64,000 bases of DNA from Octadecabacter algicola (GCF_021532625.1 NZ_JAKGAR010000001.1:1054001-1118000); one strand, 5' to 3'. Counted from the stretch's first letter, positions 33,783-43,500 are shown. The notes: generated by a model from the sequence alone, not told the origin. Translations and numbers: made by a program.

Positions 33783-33797
33783 CGCCCCAATGGGGCG
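33783..33797. promoter_or_regulatory. Palindrome upstream of the ferredoxin-haem-flavoprotein operon
   Basis: CGCCCCA (33783-33789) and TGGGGCG (33791-33797) around a single base form a 15-base near-perfect palindrome. It lies 23 bases upstream of the first start codon of the operon. It fits an operator better than a terminator because no T-run follows on either strand. Confidence 0.35.
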
Positions 33798-33876
33798 ATC
33801 AATTCTACTACGATTAAGCCGTGGCTCTCCGTCGTAGGTATCGTGCTGCGCTTAGGCCTTCGTTGATCTAACGCAA

Positions 33877-33907
33877 ACAACCCGCCCAGAATGTCTGAGC
33901 GGGTTGT
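33877..33907. terminator. Terminator between unknown secreted-type gene and the ferredoxin operon
   Basis: ACAACCCGC (33877-33885) and GCGGGTTGT (33899-33907) form a perfect 9 bp stem. Short T-runs lie on both sides. It follows the minus-strand gene at 33930-34469 and separates it from the operon downstream. Confidence 0.65.
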
Positions 33908-33929
33908 CTTTTATAAATGTTGCCGACGT

Positions 33930-34469
33930 TTAGGGAATGCGGATTTCGTTGCGATCAAACTGGGCGAAATCTTCGGTACCGTCATCGTAAACAATTTCGA
34001 CGTAGACGCTTTCAACCGACCCCAGCGGAAAGGCAACGTAGGGTCGGTAGTTGTCCAGATCGATCATCACATTGGGTTGGGCGTAGTCCAGATTACACGG
34101 CTCCATAGGCATCACGTTCGTCGCAGGCTCTCCGTTGATCCCGTATCGGATATCCCAAAGGCCACAGCGCCACGCCATAAGGTGGCTGAAGTAGACCAAA
34201 TCCTGCCCCTCGTATTCGCGCACCCCGACCCAGTTGTTTTTGGTCATGCTGAGGATCGCGCGGATTTCGATGGCGGTTGTGTATTTGCCTGTTGGGATTT
34301 GTGGTTCTGGTTCGCGATCCGCGTTCAGATCATCACCAGACCCAAGGGCCAGCGGCAAAACCTCTTCTACAGCAGGCGTTGAGGCAGCGGCGGTTTCAGT
34401 TTGTGTAGGCTGAGGCGGCTCAATTCCGACCCCTAGCCCGATAATGAGCGGTAAAAATAGATCAATCAT
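33930..34469 (-). CDS. Protein of unknown function with N-terminal hydrophobic segment
   Basis: I do not recognise the family. It has 179 residues. A short hydrophobic N-terminus (MIDLFLPLIIGLGVGI) could be an anchor or an atypical signal. A Pro/Thr/Ala-rich linker follows (about 17-60). The C-terminal domain (about 62-179) is compact and Cys- and Trp-containing: TAIEIRAILSMTKNNWVGVR, AWRCGLWDIRYGING and YVEIVYDDGTEDFAQFD. The domain looks periplasmic. The gene is single, with a good terminator behind it, and divergent from the glycosyltransferase-like gene. Confidence 0.55.
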   Translation of the reverse strand: MIDLFLPLIIGLGVGIEPPQPTQTETAAASTPAVEEVLPLALGSGDDLNADREPEPQIPTGKYTTAIEIRAILSMTKNNWVGVREYEGQDLVYFSHLMAWRCGLWDIRYGINGEPATNVMPMEPCNLDYAQPNVMIDLDNYRPYVAFPLGSVESVYVEIVYDDGTEDFAQFDRNEIRIP

Positions 34470-34565
34470 TCAGGTCTCCAATGCAAAAAATATGCGGCAT
34501 TCGGCCCTTCCCTTGGGGGCTGTAGCACCCCTATACTGCCCCTAAAGAGCACACAGGCAAGCAAA

Positions 34566-35585
34566 ATGGCGAAAAAGAAATCTTCCAAGGCGGCGGAACA
34601 GCTGTCATCGGACTTTGACATCGTTATCGTCGGACAGTCTGGACGCCTACAGTATGAATGCCTTTTGCTCGCGGCCTCTCTAAAAGAAAAAGCGCCGAGT
34701 TTTTCTGGCACACTTTACGTGGCCGAACCCCAAGCGGGACCGCTTTGGGACAAAGACCCAACCATGGCAGGCGATATCAAAGGTGCGTTGACCGACCTTG
34801 GCGCAGTTATCTTGCCGTTCGAGAATACTGCGTTCGGGGAAAGCTACCCGCACGGCAACAAAATCGAAGCGCTTTGTGCGATGCCAGAAGGGCGGAATTT
34901 TCTGTTCCTTGATAGCGACACTTTGATTGTTGGCGATATTGGTAAGCTGGCGACAGATTTCACCCGTCCATCAGCCTCTATGCGGCGCACCGGAACTTGG
35001 CCCGAAGAAGAACTTTACTGGCCGGGCTATTCTGCGATCTGGAAATCACTTTATGACCGTTACGATCTGGATTTCGAGAGCACGCTCGACCTAGATCAGC
35101 CGGATGAGTATTGGGAACATTACCTTTACTTCAACGCGGGCTGGGTGACGGGTCATGATGCGCCCACATTTGGCGCGCGTTGGCGCGATTGGGCCGTTGA
35201 AACACGCGACAACCGCCCAGAAGAACTTGTGCTGCAATCCCTTGATCCGTGGCTCGACCAAGTCACGCTGCCGCTTGTGATCCATAGTTTTGGCGGCGGC
35301 CGTCCAGGTGACGATCTGGCCGGACTTGATGGGGACCTCACCTGTCATTACCGTCTGCTGCCCTTGCTTTATGCCCGTGAGGCCGATGCTGTTGTGACAG
35401 CACTAGAAGACGTCACAGCGCCCAACAAAGTGAAAAAGTGGCTCAAGCAGTATGATCCGTTCAAGCGGATGATCTACCAAAAGCGCGGCCAAAAAGTTCG
35501 CGACTTGTTTGACCGAAACGACCTACCCCCACGCGAACGCCAGTTACGCAACCGTATCAAGCGCGAAGGCTTCTGGATGCGCTAA
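34566..35585 (+). CDS. Glycosyltransferase-like protein (GT-A fold)
   Basis: A 339-residue cytoplasmic protein. After a Lys/Ser-rich start, the first strand FDIVIVGQSGRLQYECLLLA is followed by a nucleotide-sugar-like region. A DxD motif lies in NFLFLDSDTLIVGDIG (about 113-128), typical of metal-dependent GT-A enzymes. YFNAGWVTGHDAPTF and VIHSFGGGRPGDD correspond to acceptor and donor segments. The C-terminus is strongly basic (KVRDLFDRNDLPPRERQLRN). No other polysaccharide genes are nearby, so the product is unknown. It may be related to GT8-type enzymes. Confidence 0.65.
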   Translation: MAKKKSSKAAEQLSSDFDIVIVGQSGRLQYECLLLAASLKEKAPSFSGTLYVAEPQAGPLWDKDPTMAGDIKGALTDLGAVILPFENTAFGESYPHGNKIEALCAMPEGRNFLFLDSDTLIVGDIGKLATDFTRPSASMRRTGTWPEEELYWPGYSAIWKSLYDRYDLDFESTLDLDQPDEYWEHYLYFNAGWVTGHDAPTFGARWRDWAVETRDNRPEELVLQSLDPWLDQVTLPLVIHSFGGGRPGDDLAGLDGDLTCHYRLLPLLYAREADAVVTALEDVTAPNKVKKWLKQYDPFKRMIYQKRGQKVRDLFDRNDLPPRERQLRNRIKREGFWMR

Positions 35586-35596
35586 GGCTGTTTTAT

Positions 35597-35610
35597 TTGA
35601 TCGAGCGCAA
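35597..35610. promoter_or_regulatory. Imperfect FNR-type box upstream of hemN
   Basis: TTGATCGAGCGCAA has a perfect left half (TTGAT) and 3 of 5 right-half matches to TTGAT-N4-ATCAA. FnrL control of hemN-type genes is known in Rhodobacter. It lies only 34 bases from the ATG, so it is a weak candidate. Confidence 0.25.
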
Positions 35611-35644
35611 AGACCGCCTCGATTCTGCGCCTTATCGCAGGTGT

Positions 35645-37000
35645 ATGGAAAATATCGATCTTCTCACCCGCCACGGTTTGTTTGACGCCCAAGTCCCGCG
35701 TTACACAAGCTATCCGACCGCCCCCATCTTTTCACAAGACGTCGGCGCTGCATTCCAATCTGTGGCGATCGCGGCACTTGATCCCGCTGAACCTGTGTCG
35801 GTCTATATCCATATCCCGTTCTGCGAACGCCTTTGCTGGTTCTGCGCGTGTCGCACCCAAGGGACCCGTACGCTCAGCCCTGTCGAGCAGTATATCGAGA
35901 CCGTAAAACAAGAGCTCAAGCAGATGGCTGCCCTGTTGCCAGACGGGGTCCGGATGGGGCGTTTACACTGGGGCGGCGGCACTCCGACAATCTTACCCCC
36001 TGCCCTGATCCATGATCTGGCCCAAGCGGCAAAAGCCACCTTCCCGCCCGCTGAAGACTTCGAATTCTCTGTCGAGATTGACCCGATTCTGGTGGATGAC
36101 GCCAAGATCGCAGCCCTTGCAAGCGAAGGCATGAACCGTGCCAGCATAGGCATTCAAGATTTCTCGCCTGATGTTCAGGCCGCAATCGGGCGCGAACAGC
36201 CGTTTGAGGCGACACAGACCTGCGTGCAGTCCTTACGCGCGGCGGGTATTACGTCGCTCAATGCCGATCTGGTGTACGGCTTGCCCCATCAGAACGCAGC
36301 GAAAATCACAGACACCGTGCAAAAGGTCTTGGCCCTGAACCCAGACCGCATTGCCTTGTTCGGCTACGCCCATGTGCCCCATATGGCCAAACGCCAAAAG
36401 TTGATCAAAGAAGAGACCCTGCCTTCGGACATTGACCGTTTCGTGTTGTCTACCCTTGCAGCCGACTTGTTCTGTAAGGCGGGCTACCAGGCCATCGGGA
36501 CCGACCATTTTGCCAAGCCAGATGATGAACTGGCGCAGGCCGCAGCACGGGGCGACCTGCGCCGCAACTTCCAAGGTTACACCACAGACACCTGTTCGAC
36601 GCTTATCGGGGTTGGCGCATCGTCGATCTCGCGCTTTGCCCAAGGCTATGTGCAAAACGCTGCCGCGACCGGTGCGTATACACAGCGCATTCATGATGGG
36701 GATTTGTCTGGTTTCCGCGGCCACGAGCTCACCGTTGAAGACAAACTGCGCGCGCGTGTTATCGAGATGCTGATGTGCAATTTCGAAATCGATGATGCCG
36801 AACTGGCCGAAACCTACGGAACGCTTGCAGCATCACTCGACGTCACTCACGCACAAGTCCTCGTCAAATTCGACGGTGTAACCAAGCGTGGGCCAAATGG
36901 ATTAATGGTTCTCCCAGAGGGGCGCGCCCTCGTGCGGATCATCGCACAGCTTTATGACGGGTATTCCGACACCAAGGCGTTTTTCTCTAAGGCGTCGTAG
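35645..37000 (+). CDS. hemN: Oxygen-independent coproporphyrinogen III oxidase HemN
   Basis: Radical SAM enzyme that decarboxylates coproporphyrinogen III to protoporphyrinogen IX under low oxygen. It has 451 residues from the ATG at 35645; the in-frame start at 35597 would add an unlikely extension. The cluster motif C-x3-C-x2-C appears in IPFCERLCWFCACRTQG (about 56-72), preceded by PVSVYIHIPFC. GGGTPTIL is the SAM-binding loop, and NADLVYGLPHQ and ASIGIQDF are further HemN features. It is full length, with the C-terminal HemN domain (about 355-450). Confidence 0.94.
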   Translation: MENIDLLTRHGLFDAQVPRYTSYPTAPIFSQDVGAAFQSVAIAALDPAEPVSVYIHIPFCERLCWFCACRTQGTRTLSPVEQYIETVKQELKQMAALLPDGVRMGRLHWGGGTPTILPPALIHDLAQAAKATFPPAEDFEFSVEIDPILVDDAKIAALASEGMNRASIGIQDFSPDVQAAIGREQPFEATQTCVQSLRAAGITSLNADLVYGLPHQNAAKITDTVQKVLALNPDRIALFGYAHVPHMAKRQKLIKEETLPSDIDRFVLSTLAADLFCKAGYQAIGTDHFAKPDDELAQAAARGDLRRNFQGYTTDTCSTLIGVGASSISRFAQGYVQNAAATGAYTQRIHDGDLSGFRGHELTVEDKLRARVIEMLMCNFEIDDAELAETYGTLAASLDVTHAQVLVKFDGVTKRGPNGLMVLPEGRALVRIIAQLYDGYSDTKAFFSKAS

Positions 37001-37020
37001 TGAGTTCCGCCTCTTTGGCG

Positions 37021-37078
37021 AGGTCATTGAGGTTGCGGACCTTTGCCCTTACGTTGCCTCCCAACTGAAATTGGGAGG
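37021..37078 (+). promoter_or_regulatory. metY leader: hairpin that sequesters the ribosome-binding site
   Basis: CCTCCCAA (37057-37064) pairs perfectly with TTGGGAGG (37071-37078), leaving a 6-base CTGAAA loop. The right arm contains the Shine-Dalgarno GGGAGG, 5 bases from the metY ATG. A second small hairpin, AGGTC/GACCT (37021-37025 with 37038-37042), lies just upstream. Closing the first stem would block initiation. It does not match the SAM-II or SAM/SAH riboswitch cores I know. Confidence 0.6.
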
Positions 37079-37083
37079 ACACC

Positions 37084-38376
37084 ATGAGCGAACAGACAAC
37101 CTACGGCTTTGACACGCTGCAAATTCACGCAGGCGCGCGGCCAGATCCGGCAACCGGCGCACGCAACACGCCGATCTATCAAACAACGGCTTATGTGTTT
37201 CGCGATGCGGATCACGCAGCGGCTTTGTTTAACCTACAAGAAGTAGGCTACATCTATTCGCGCCTGACCAACCCAACAGTTGCGGTTTTGCAGGAACGCA
37301 TCGCAACCCTTGAAGGCGGTGCTGGTGCGGTTTGCTGTTCTTCCGGTCACGCCGCTCAGCTCATGGCGCTGTTCCCGATCATGTCGCCTGGTAAGAACGT
37401 CGTTGTATCCACCCGCCTCTACGGCGGTTCGGTCACGCAGTTTAGCCAAACAATCAAACGTTTCGGCTGGGAAGCAAAGTTCGTAGACATGGACGACACC
37501 GCTGCGGTGAAAGCGGCGATCGACGAAAACACCCGCGCGGTATTCGGTGAGGCTATCGCCAACCCCGGAGGTTACATTATGGATGTGCGTGCGATTGCGG
37601 ATATCGCGGATGAGGCCGGTGTCCCGCTGATCATCGACAACACAACAGCGACTCCCTACCTGTGCCGCCCGATTGAACATGGCGCGACACTGGTTGTGCA
37701 TTCAACGACCAAGTACCTCACGGGCAATGGTTCCGTGACGGGTGGCTGTGTTGTGGACAGTGGCAAATTTGATTGGGCCGCGTCCGACAAATTCCCAAGC
37801 CTGTCCCAGCCTGAGCCAGCCTACCACGGTCTCAAGTTTGCTGAGACGTTTGGCCCGCTTGCTTATACGTTCCACGGCATCGCTATCGGTCTGCGCGACC
37901 TTGGCATGACAATGAACCCACAAGCGGCGCACTACACGTTGATGGGCATCGAAACCCTGTCCTTGCGCATGGATCGCCATGTGGAGAACGCGACCAAACT
38001 AGCCAACTGGTTGGAAGCAGATGATCGCGTAGATTACGTGACCTATGCGGGTCTTGAATCTTCCCCCTATTTCCACCGCGTCAAAGACGTCTGCCCAAAG
38101 GGCGCGTCGTCCCTATTCACCTTTGCGGTTAAGGGCGGCTATGAAGCTTGCGTCAAACTGGTAGATTCACTGGAAATCTTCAGCCATGTTGCCAACCTTG
38201 GTGACGCTCGGTCGTTGATCATCCACCCCGCATCCACCACCCACCGTCAGTTGACAGCCGAACAGCAAGAGGCAGCGTCTGCCGGTCCGGGCGTTGTGCG
38301 TGTGTCTATCGGGCTTGAAGATGCCGATGATCTGATCGCTGATCTGGATCAAGCATTGGCCAAAGCAACATCTTAA
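37084..38376 (+). CDS. metY: O-acetylhomoserine sulfhydrylase-type PLP enzyme MetY
   Basis: Cys/Met-metabolism PLP enzyme that makes homocysteine from O-acetylhomoserine and sulfide, or a close relative. The 430 residues match the MetY subfamily (longer than MetB/MetC). The start is YGFDTLQIHAGARPDPATGA. The PLP-lysine motif HSTTKYLTGNGSVTGG (Lys at about 210) and the C-terminal SRL-like SLIIHPASTTHRQLT are present. A ribosome-binding site hidden in a leader hairpin suggests post-transcriptional control. A strong terminator follows, so it is monocistronic. Confidence 0.92.
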   Translation: MSEQTTYGFDTLQIHAGARPDPATGARNTPIYQTTAYVFRDADHAAALFNLQEVGYIYSRLTNPTVAVLQERIATLEGGAGAVCCSSGHAAQLMALFPIMSPGKNVVVSTRLYGGSVTQFSQTIKRFGWEAKFVDMDDTAAVKAAIDENTRAVFGEAIANPGGYIMDVRAIADIADEAGVPLIIDNTTATPYLCRPIEHGATLVVHSTTKYLTGNGSVTGGCVVDSGKFDWAASDKFPSLSQPEPAYHGLKFAETFGPLAYTFHGIAIGLRDLGMTMNPQAAHYTLMGIETLSLRMDRHVENATKLANWLEADDRVDYVTYAGLESSPYFHRVKDVCPKGASSLFTFAVKGGYEACVKLVDSLEIFSHVANLGDARSLIIHPASTTHRQLTAEQQEAASAGPGVVRVSIGLEDADDLIADLDQALAKATS

Positions 38377-38400
38377 GCCAAAGGCTTTTGCACCATGACA

Positions 38401-38426
38401 AAGGGCCCTTTCATCGGGGCCCTTTT
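38401..38426 (+). terminator. Rho-independent terminator after metY
   Basis: AAGGGCCC (38401-38408) and GGGCCCTT (38417-38424) form a perfect 8 bp stem, followed by TTTT and TCTT. Confidence 0.85.
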
Positions 38427-38494
38427 CTTATGTCTTGTGCGGCCAATTAAACCTCCCTACCAATGTTCAGGATTTGGCATTGAAAGGGACCATA

Positions 38495-39604
38495 ATGCAA
38501 AAAACTGTCGTAAACAGCTGGAACGAATGGGACCCGCTTCGCCACGTGATTGTCGGCCGTGCGGATGATTGCCACATCCCGCCCGAAGAACCCGCGCTGG
38601 ATGCGAAAGTTCCGGAAGACAGCGACATGCGCGGCCAATGGGGCCGTCGCCCACAAGAAACCATCGACCGCGCCAATGAGCTGCTGGATAATTTTGCGTC
38701 GATGTTGGAAAAGCGCGGCGTTCGCGTGGATCGCCCAACGTCGATTGACCATTCACTTCCGGCGACCACACCGGATTTCCACACCGACAGCCAGTTCGGT
38801 TGCATGCCACCACGGGATGTCTTGCTGACGGTCGGATCAGAGATGCTTGAGGCAACAATGTCTTATCGCTGTCGCTGGTTCGAATATCTCAACTACCGCC
38901 CGTTGATGCAGCAGTACTTCAACGAAGACCCTAATTTCCGCCACGAATCTGCGCCCAAACCGCGCCTGACGGATGCGGATTATCACCCTGATTACCTGTC
39001 CGAGAAGATTGGCGATGCAAAGCGTCTGCAGTGGGCGGCTGAAAAGTTCTTTGTCACCACTGAGGAAGAACCGCTTTTTGATGCTGCCGACGTGCTAAGG
39101 TTTGGCCGCGATCTGGTGGTACAACACGGGTTCACGACAAATCTTAAGGGCATAGAATGGCTGCGCCGCCACTTCCCCGATCACCGCGTTCACACCGTGA
39201 ACTTCCCCGGTGACCCCTATCCAATCCACATTGATGCGACGTTTACACCCCTACGCCCCGGTCTGATCTTGAACAATCCGCAGCGTCGCCTGCCAGACGA
39301 TCAACGCAAGATGTTTGAAGATAACGATTGGGAAATCGTCGATGCGGCCCAGCCGTCACACAACACACCGCCGCCGCTATGTTATTCATCAACTTGGTTG
39401 TCGATGAATGTTTTGGTGCTCGACCCGAAAACTGTTTGTGTGGAAAAATCAGAGGTTTATCAGGCAGAACAAATGGACAAACTCGGTATGGAAGTGGTCG
39501 AAGTTGACCTGCGCGATGCCTATGCCTTTGGTGGCGGATTGCATTGCTGCACGGCTGATGTCTACCGCGAAGGCACCTGCGAGGACTATTTTCCGAAGAT
39601 GTAG
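38495..39604 (+). CDS. Glycine amidinotransferase-like enzyme
   Basis: A 369-residue protein of the amidinotransferase family (L-arginine:glycine amidinotransferase, inosamine-phosphate amidinotransferase), which moves an amidino group from arginine to an amine. The N-terminus is SWNEWDPLRHVIVGRADD. The catalytic Cys is in GGGLHCCTADVYR (about residue 351), preceded by the His in PIHIDATF and the Asp in LFDAADVLRFGR. The ATG at 38495 has AAAGGGAC ahead. The acceptor amine is unknown; glycine (giving guanidinoacetate) is the default. It stands alone between two terminators. Confidence 0.85.
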   Translation: MQKTVVNSWNEWDPLRHVIVGRADDCHIPPEEPALDAKVPEDSDMRGQWGRRPQETIDRANELLDNFASMLEKRGVRVDRPTSIDHSLPATTPDFHTDSQFGCMPPRDVLLTVGSEMLEATMSYRCRWFEYLNYRPLMQQYFNEDPNFRHESAPKPRLTDADYHPDYLSEKIGDAKRLQWAAEKFFVTTEEEPLFDAADVLRFGRDLVVQHGFTTNLKGIEWLRRHFPDHRVHTVNFPGDPYPIHIDATFTPLRPGLILNNPQRRLPDDQRKMFEDNDWEIVDAAQPSHNTPPPLCYSSTWLSMNVLVLDPKTVCVEKSEVYQAEQMDKLGMEVVEVDLRDAYAFGGGLHCCTADVYREGTCEDYFPKM

Positions 39605-39621
39605 CCCCCCTATGATTTAGC

Positions 39622-39646
39622 GGCTTCGCCCCCATGGGGCGAAGCC
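39622..39646. terminator. Bidirectional terminator hairpin
   Basis: GGCTTCGCCCC (39622-39632) and GGGGCGAAGCC (39636-39646) form a perfect 11 bp stem with a 3-base loop between two convergent genes. T-runs are weak on both sides. Confidence 0.7.
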
Positions 39647-39653
39647 AGTTATT

Positions 39654-40376
39654 CTATTCGCCAATCGCATAGACCAGTGAAACCGATGCGCGAAGTTCAA
39701 TCTTCCCCGCAGAGATTGGCACATCGTATTGCGGCGAAGAGGCCGCCATTTCGAGCATCACAGGTTCAGCCCGCATTGGATTGTACCCGCTCGCCCCGCC
39801 TTCGGTCAGACGCAAAAGATCGCCAACGGAAACGCCTGCGGCACCCGCGTAGAGATTCGCCAAACGCGCTCCTTCAGCGACAGCACGGCGGCGCGCCTCA
39901 TCCATGGCTTCGCTTGGGTCCTGAAGGCCAAACTGAACGCCGTCCAATCGGTTCGCTCCGTCCCCGACGACAGCTGCCAGCAATCCACCAAGCTGGTCCA
40001 AATCATTGACGAGCACCTCAACAGAATTAACCGCCTGATACCCTGCTATCTGGTTGCCAGAACTTAGAACACTTTGGCTGTAGCGTGGGTTAAGTCGGAT
40101 CGCGCCGCTTCTGATATCTTCGGGCAAAACTCCTTCGATATCCAAAGTCGCCAGAATGGCGCCCGTCGCGGCACTCGCGCCATCTAGTGCTGTTGCAGCG
40201 TCTTCGGCTTCGATTTGAACGCCGATATTGATCGTTGCCATATCCGGCTCCACGCTCACTTCGCCTGTGCCGTTGACGGTTATTGTACGAGGTGTTTCTT
40301 CCGCCGAAGCAGGCGCGACAAGTGTGGCGCTGGCCAAAGTGGCCGCCAAGAGCAACAGAGCAATAATTGAACGCAT
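39654..40376 (-). CDS. Periplasmic SIMPL (DUF541) domain protein
   Basis: A 240-residue protein with a Sec signal peptide (IIALLLLAATLASATLVAPASA) and a SIMPL domain: ITVNGTGEVSVEPDMATINI, IRSGAIRLNPRYS, VSVEVLVNDLDQLGGLL-like core and ARRRAVAEGARLANLYAGAAG. It ends IELRASVSLVYAIGE, as in family members. SIMPL proteins (for example BP26 of Brucella, YggE) form periplasmic assemblies of unknown function linked to oxidative stress. It is a single gene. Confidence 0.9.
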   Translation of the reverse strand: MRSIIALLLLAATLASATLVAPASAEETPRTITVNGTGEVSVEPDMATINIGVQIEAEDAATALDGASAATGAILATLDIEGVLPEDIRSGAIRLNPRYSQSVLSSGNQIAGYQAVNSVEVLVNDLDQLGGLLAAVVGDGANRLDGVQFGLQDPSEAMDEARRRAVAEGARLANLYAGAAGVSVGDLLRLTEGGASGYNPMRAEPVMLEMAASSPQYDVPISAGKIELRASVSLVYAIGE

Positions 40377-40547
40377 AAGGTTTCTCCGAAAATAGGGACT
40401 GATACTATGTATGACGCATATCAGACCCCGATCCTTGGGGAGAAAGACAAGATTCTTAACCTTGGCGTGCGCGATTCCTTGCTATACCTTGAATCTATAA
40501 GAAAAAGGGGTGTTTGCAGCCTTGATTGAGGATGCTAAGTCACGAAG

Positions 40548-43500
40548 ATGAAAACGAATTTTGCACTGTCTTTGTCGTTTGATGGTTTGCGCCTCATGCA
40601 CCGCGTTGCGGATGGTTGGCATTTGGTCGGTCAGGTGGCGTTGGACAACCCCGACCTGACTGGCGCTTTGTCCAACCTGCGCGATGCCGCTGAGACGCTC
40701 GAGCCCTCAGGAATTTCAACCAAGCTTCTGATTCCAAACGATCAAATCAAATACCTCGCGCTGGACACCACCCGCGCAGAGGAAGCCGATGTTTGGGCCG
40801 CCCTTAACGGTGCCACCCCTTATGCAGTTGAGGACCTGTCCTTTGACTACGTTAAGGGTGGAGGTCGCACCTATGTCGCCGCCGTCGCCAAAGAAACCCT
40901 AAGCGAAGCCCAGCAGTTCGCGAGCGAACACGGGTTCAATCCTGTTGGTTTTGCCGCAGTGCCCGAACCGTTCACATACGTGGGCGAAGCGTTTTTTGGC
41001 GCGACCGAGGGCAACACCGCAGAACGGGATGCCGAACCGGTCATCGTCACGGGCCAGTCGGATGTGGTCATCGAAGCCACTGCCGCACCCGAAACGCCTG
41101 AAGTTGAATCGGTTGATGAAGACGCTACAGTGGCGGATGAACAGCCCGTAGTTGATACTCTCGTCGAGGACGCGGGAGACACCGAAACAGTCGATGTCGC
41201 AGAACCTGAATTAGAAGAACCCGAACTGGAAGAACCAGTTCTCGACATCTCCGAAGATCAAACGCCTGCAGATCCCGAGACTGAAACGGCCCCTGAAGTC
41301 GAGGCACCCGAAGTAGAGGCTGAAACACCTGAAGTTTTGGCTGACGAATTCACGGAAAACGTCGAGGCCATTTCGGACGGGGCTCAAGAGGAAATCACTC
41401 AAGAGATCGCAGAGGACGCGCCCGAGGAACGTCCCGAAGAGGCGCCAGTGTTCGCATCGCGCCTTCGCGCAGATCGCACCGATGGTCATCCCGTGCCACA
41501 ACCTGCCACCGAAGCACCTGCCGCGCCCCAGCGCACGGGACCGGTATTCAGCCGCACGGCCCCGCCGCCGCTTGCGGTTCCGACAGGCAAAGGCACAGAC
41601 GCAATGCCGCCTGTATCTGCACCGGCCCGCGATGAAACAATGCCGCCCGTGCAGGCGGCAACACCTTCTTTGTCGGCCAATGTACCCGAACCGGAAACGG
41701 CCCCAGCGATCACAGGCGAATCTTCAACCGCCCTGCCCGTAGACGCCGCTGTCGCGTCTGCGTCCTTAATGGTTGAACCAGATCCCGCGGAAGACAATGC
41801 TGCGGAACCTTCTGGTGGCAAAGGCGCAGCTGCTACGGCCCTTGGCGCGGCGGCAGCCGTTGGCAGCACCGTGGGTGGAATGTTTTCCAGCCGCCGCATG
41901 GCCCGCGCCGATGCGAAGACCCAAGAGGCCGAAACAAAAGAAGTCGCCCCTGAAGAGAAATCTCGCGTTACCGTGTTTGGTGCGCGTAAACAGCCCAAAC
42001 CCAAACCTGTGGTTGGCGGCAAGCCGCGTTTCTTGGGGTTGATCCTGACGGCGGTTCTATTGCTGTTCTTGTTGGCGTTCGCGGCGTTCGCGGCAATGTC
42101 AGAAGAAGGCATCGCAGGTTGGTTTGGCTTTGGCAGCTCGGATACGCAAATCGCAGCCGATCCTGATACGACTACGACTGACCCGTCGGCTTCGGAGGTG
42201 GCCGCGCTGCAGCCAGACGACGTCGACGCCGCGGTCAATGCGCCAGACGCATTGGCCTCTCCGACACCCCCTTCCGGAGGCCAGGTCCTTTCCCCGGAAG
42301 AAGCAACACGCATCTACGCCGCCACCGGCGTATGGCAACGGGCCCCTCGAATTCCACTTACACCTCGTACAACCAGCATCGACGAGATGACGGTTGGTAC
42401 TACGTCGCAGACGGTTCCTCGTGTTCCGCCCAGCCCCCTGGCCAGTGCCAGCAGCGTGGCTGGCGACGCTCTCATCGCCACACCGATTGACCCACCCGCC
42501 CCAGATGAAACCTTTAACTTTGGTGTCGACGGCGTTGTTGTCGCAACACCAGAAGGCAGTGTCACACCAGACGGCATCGTCGTAATTGCGGGCCGCCCAG
42601 CCTTAAACCCGCCAACACGCCCCGGCACCATCGCGCCTGAAATTACCCCACAAGATCAACTAGCTGCAGTCATTCCCGACACAGCAGCACCTGTAGCGGA
42701 TGCACCGGACGGCGTCGTAATCATTAATGGCCGCCCAGTCATTGAACCGCCCGTTCGCACAGGGACCACGGCGCCAGCGCCCGCACCGACAGTTGCTGCT
42801 GTTGAAGATGGAACAGGGCCTCTTGTCGCAACGGACGGTCTATTGGTGCTGGCCGGCACGCCCACAGTTCTGCCTCCAATCCGACCTGGTACTGTTGCTC
42901 CAGCGGCGGCGCCCACCACACCCGTTGCACCGGAAACGCCAATCGCGACCGTGCCAGAAACAGAGGACGTGCCAGAAACCGAACTCTCCGCGCCACAACC
43001 CGAAGGGCTTAACGTCATCGCAGGTGCGCCGCCTGTCCTCCCGCCCGCGCGTCCCGGAACCACTGCCCCCCAAATTGATGCGTCTATAGACGCGCTGTCT
43101 AGCGATGTTGCTGCGGCACTTGCGACGGGCACCGCCCAAACACCAACAGCGGACACGCCACGCCCGCTTGTGCGTCCTACTGCCGTAACTCAAGCAGCTG
43201 CTGCGGTCGCAAATCCACCTGTCGTAGGCGAACTCACCAACGAGCAAGCCTCTGCGTTTCGGCCGCGCACGCGCCCCGCTGGGTTAGCACCAACACCACA
43301 GGCTGAACCTGAACCGGAGCCTTTACCAGAACCCGAAACAGCTACGGCGACAGTTACCCCAACAGGCTTGCAGATTTCTCCGGAAATTGCGGCTGCTGTG
43401 CAAGCCGCTGCGAACCGTCCCGACCCCATCATAAACGCGACATCCCAAGCGGTGGCCGTGAGTGAACGCCCTGACACCCGTCCCCGCAATATGGCCCGCA

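Noticed and set aside
37021-37080. SAM-II or SAM/SAH riboswitch ahead of metY
   Set aside because: The conserved pseudoknot cores of these classes are not visible; only a simple ribosome-binding-site hairpin and a small upstream stem are supported.
41486-43156. Long reading frames on the strand opposite the 1094-residue protein
   Set aside because: They are shadows of a biased, Pro/Ala/Glu-rich gene; their proteins are low-complexity and lack ribosome-binding sites.
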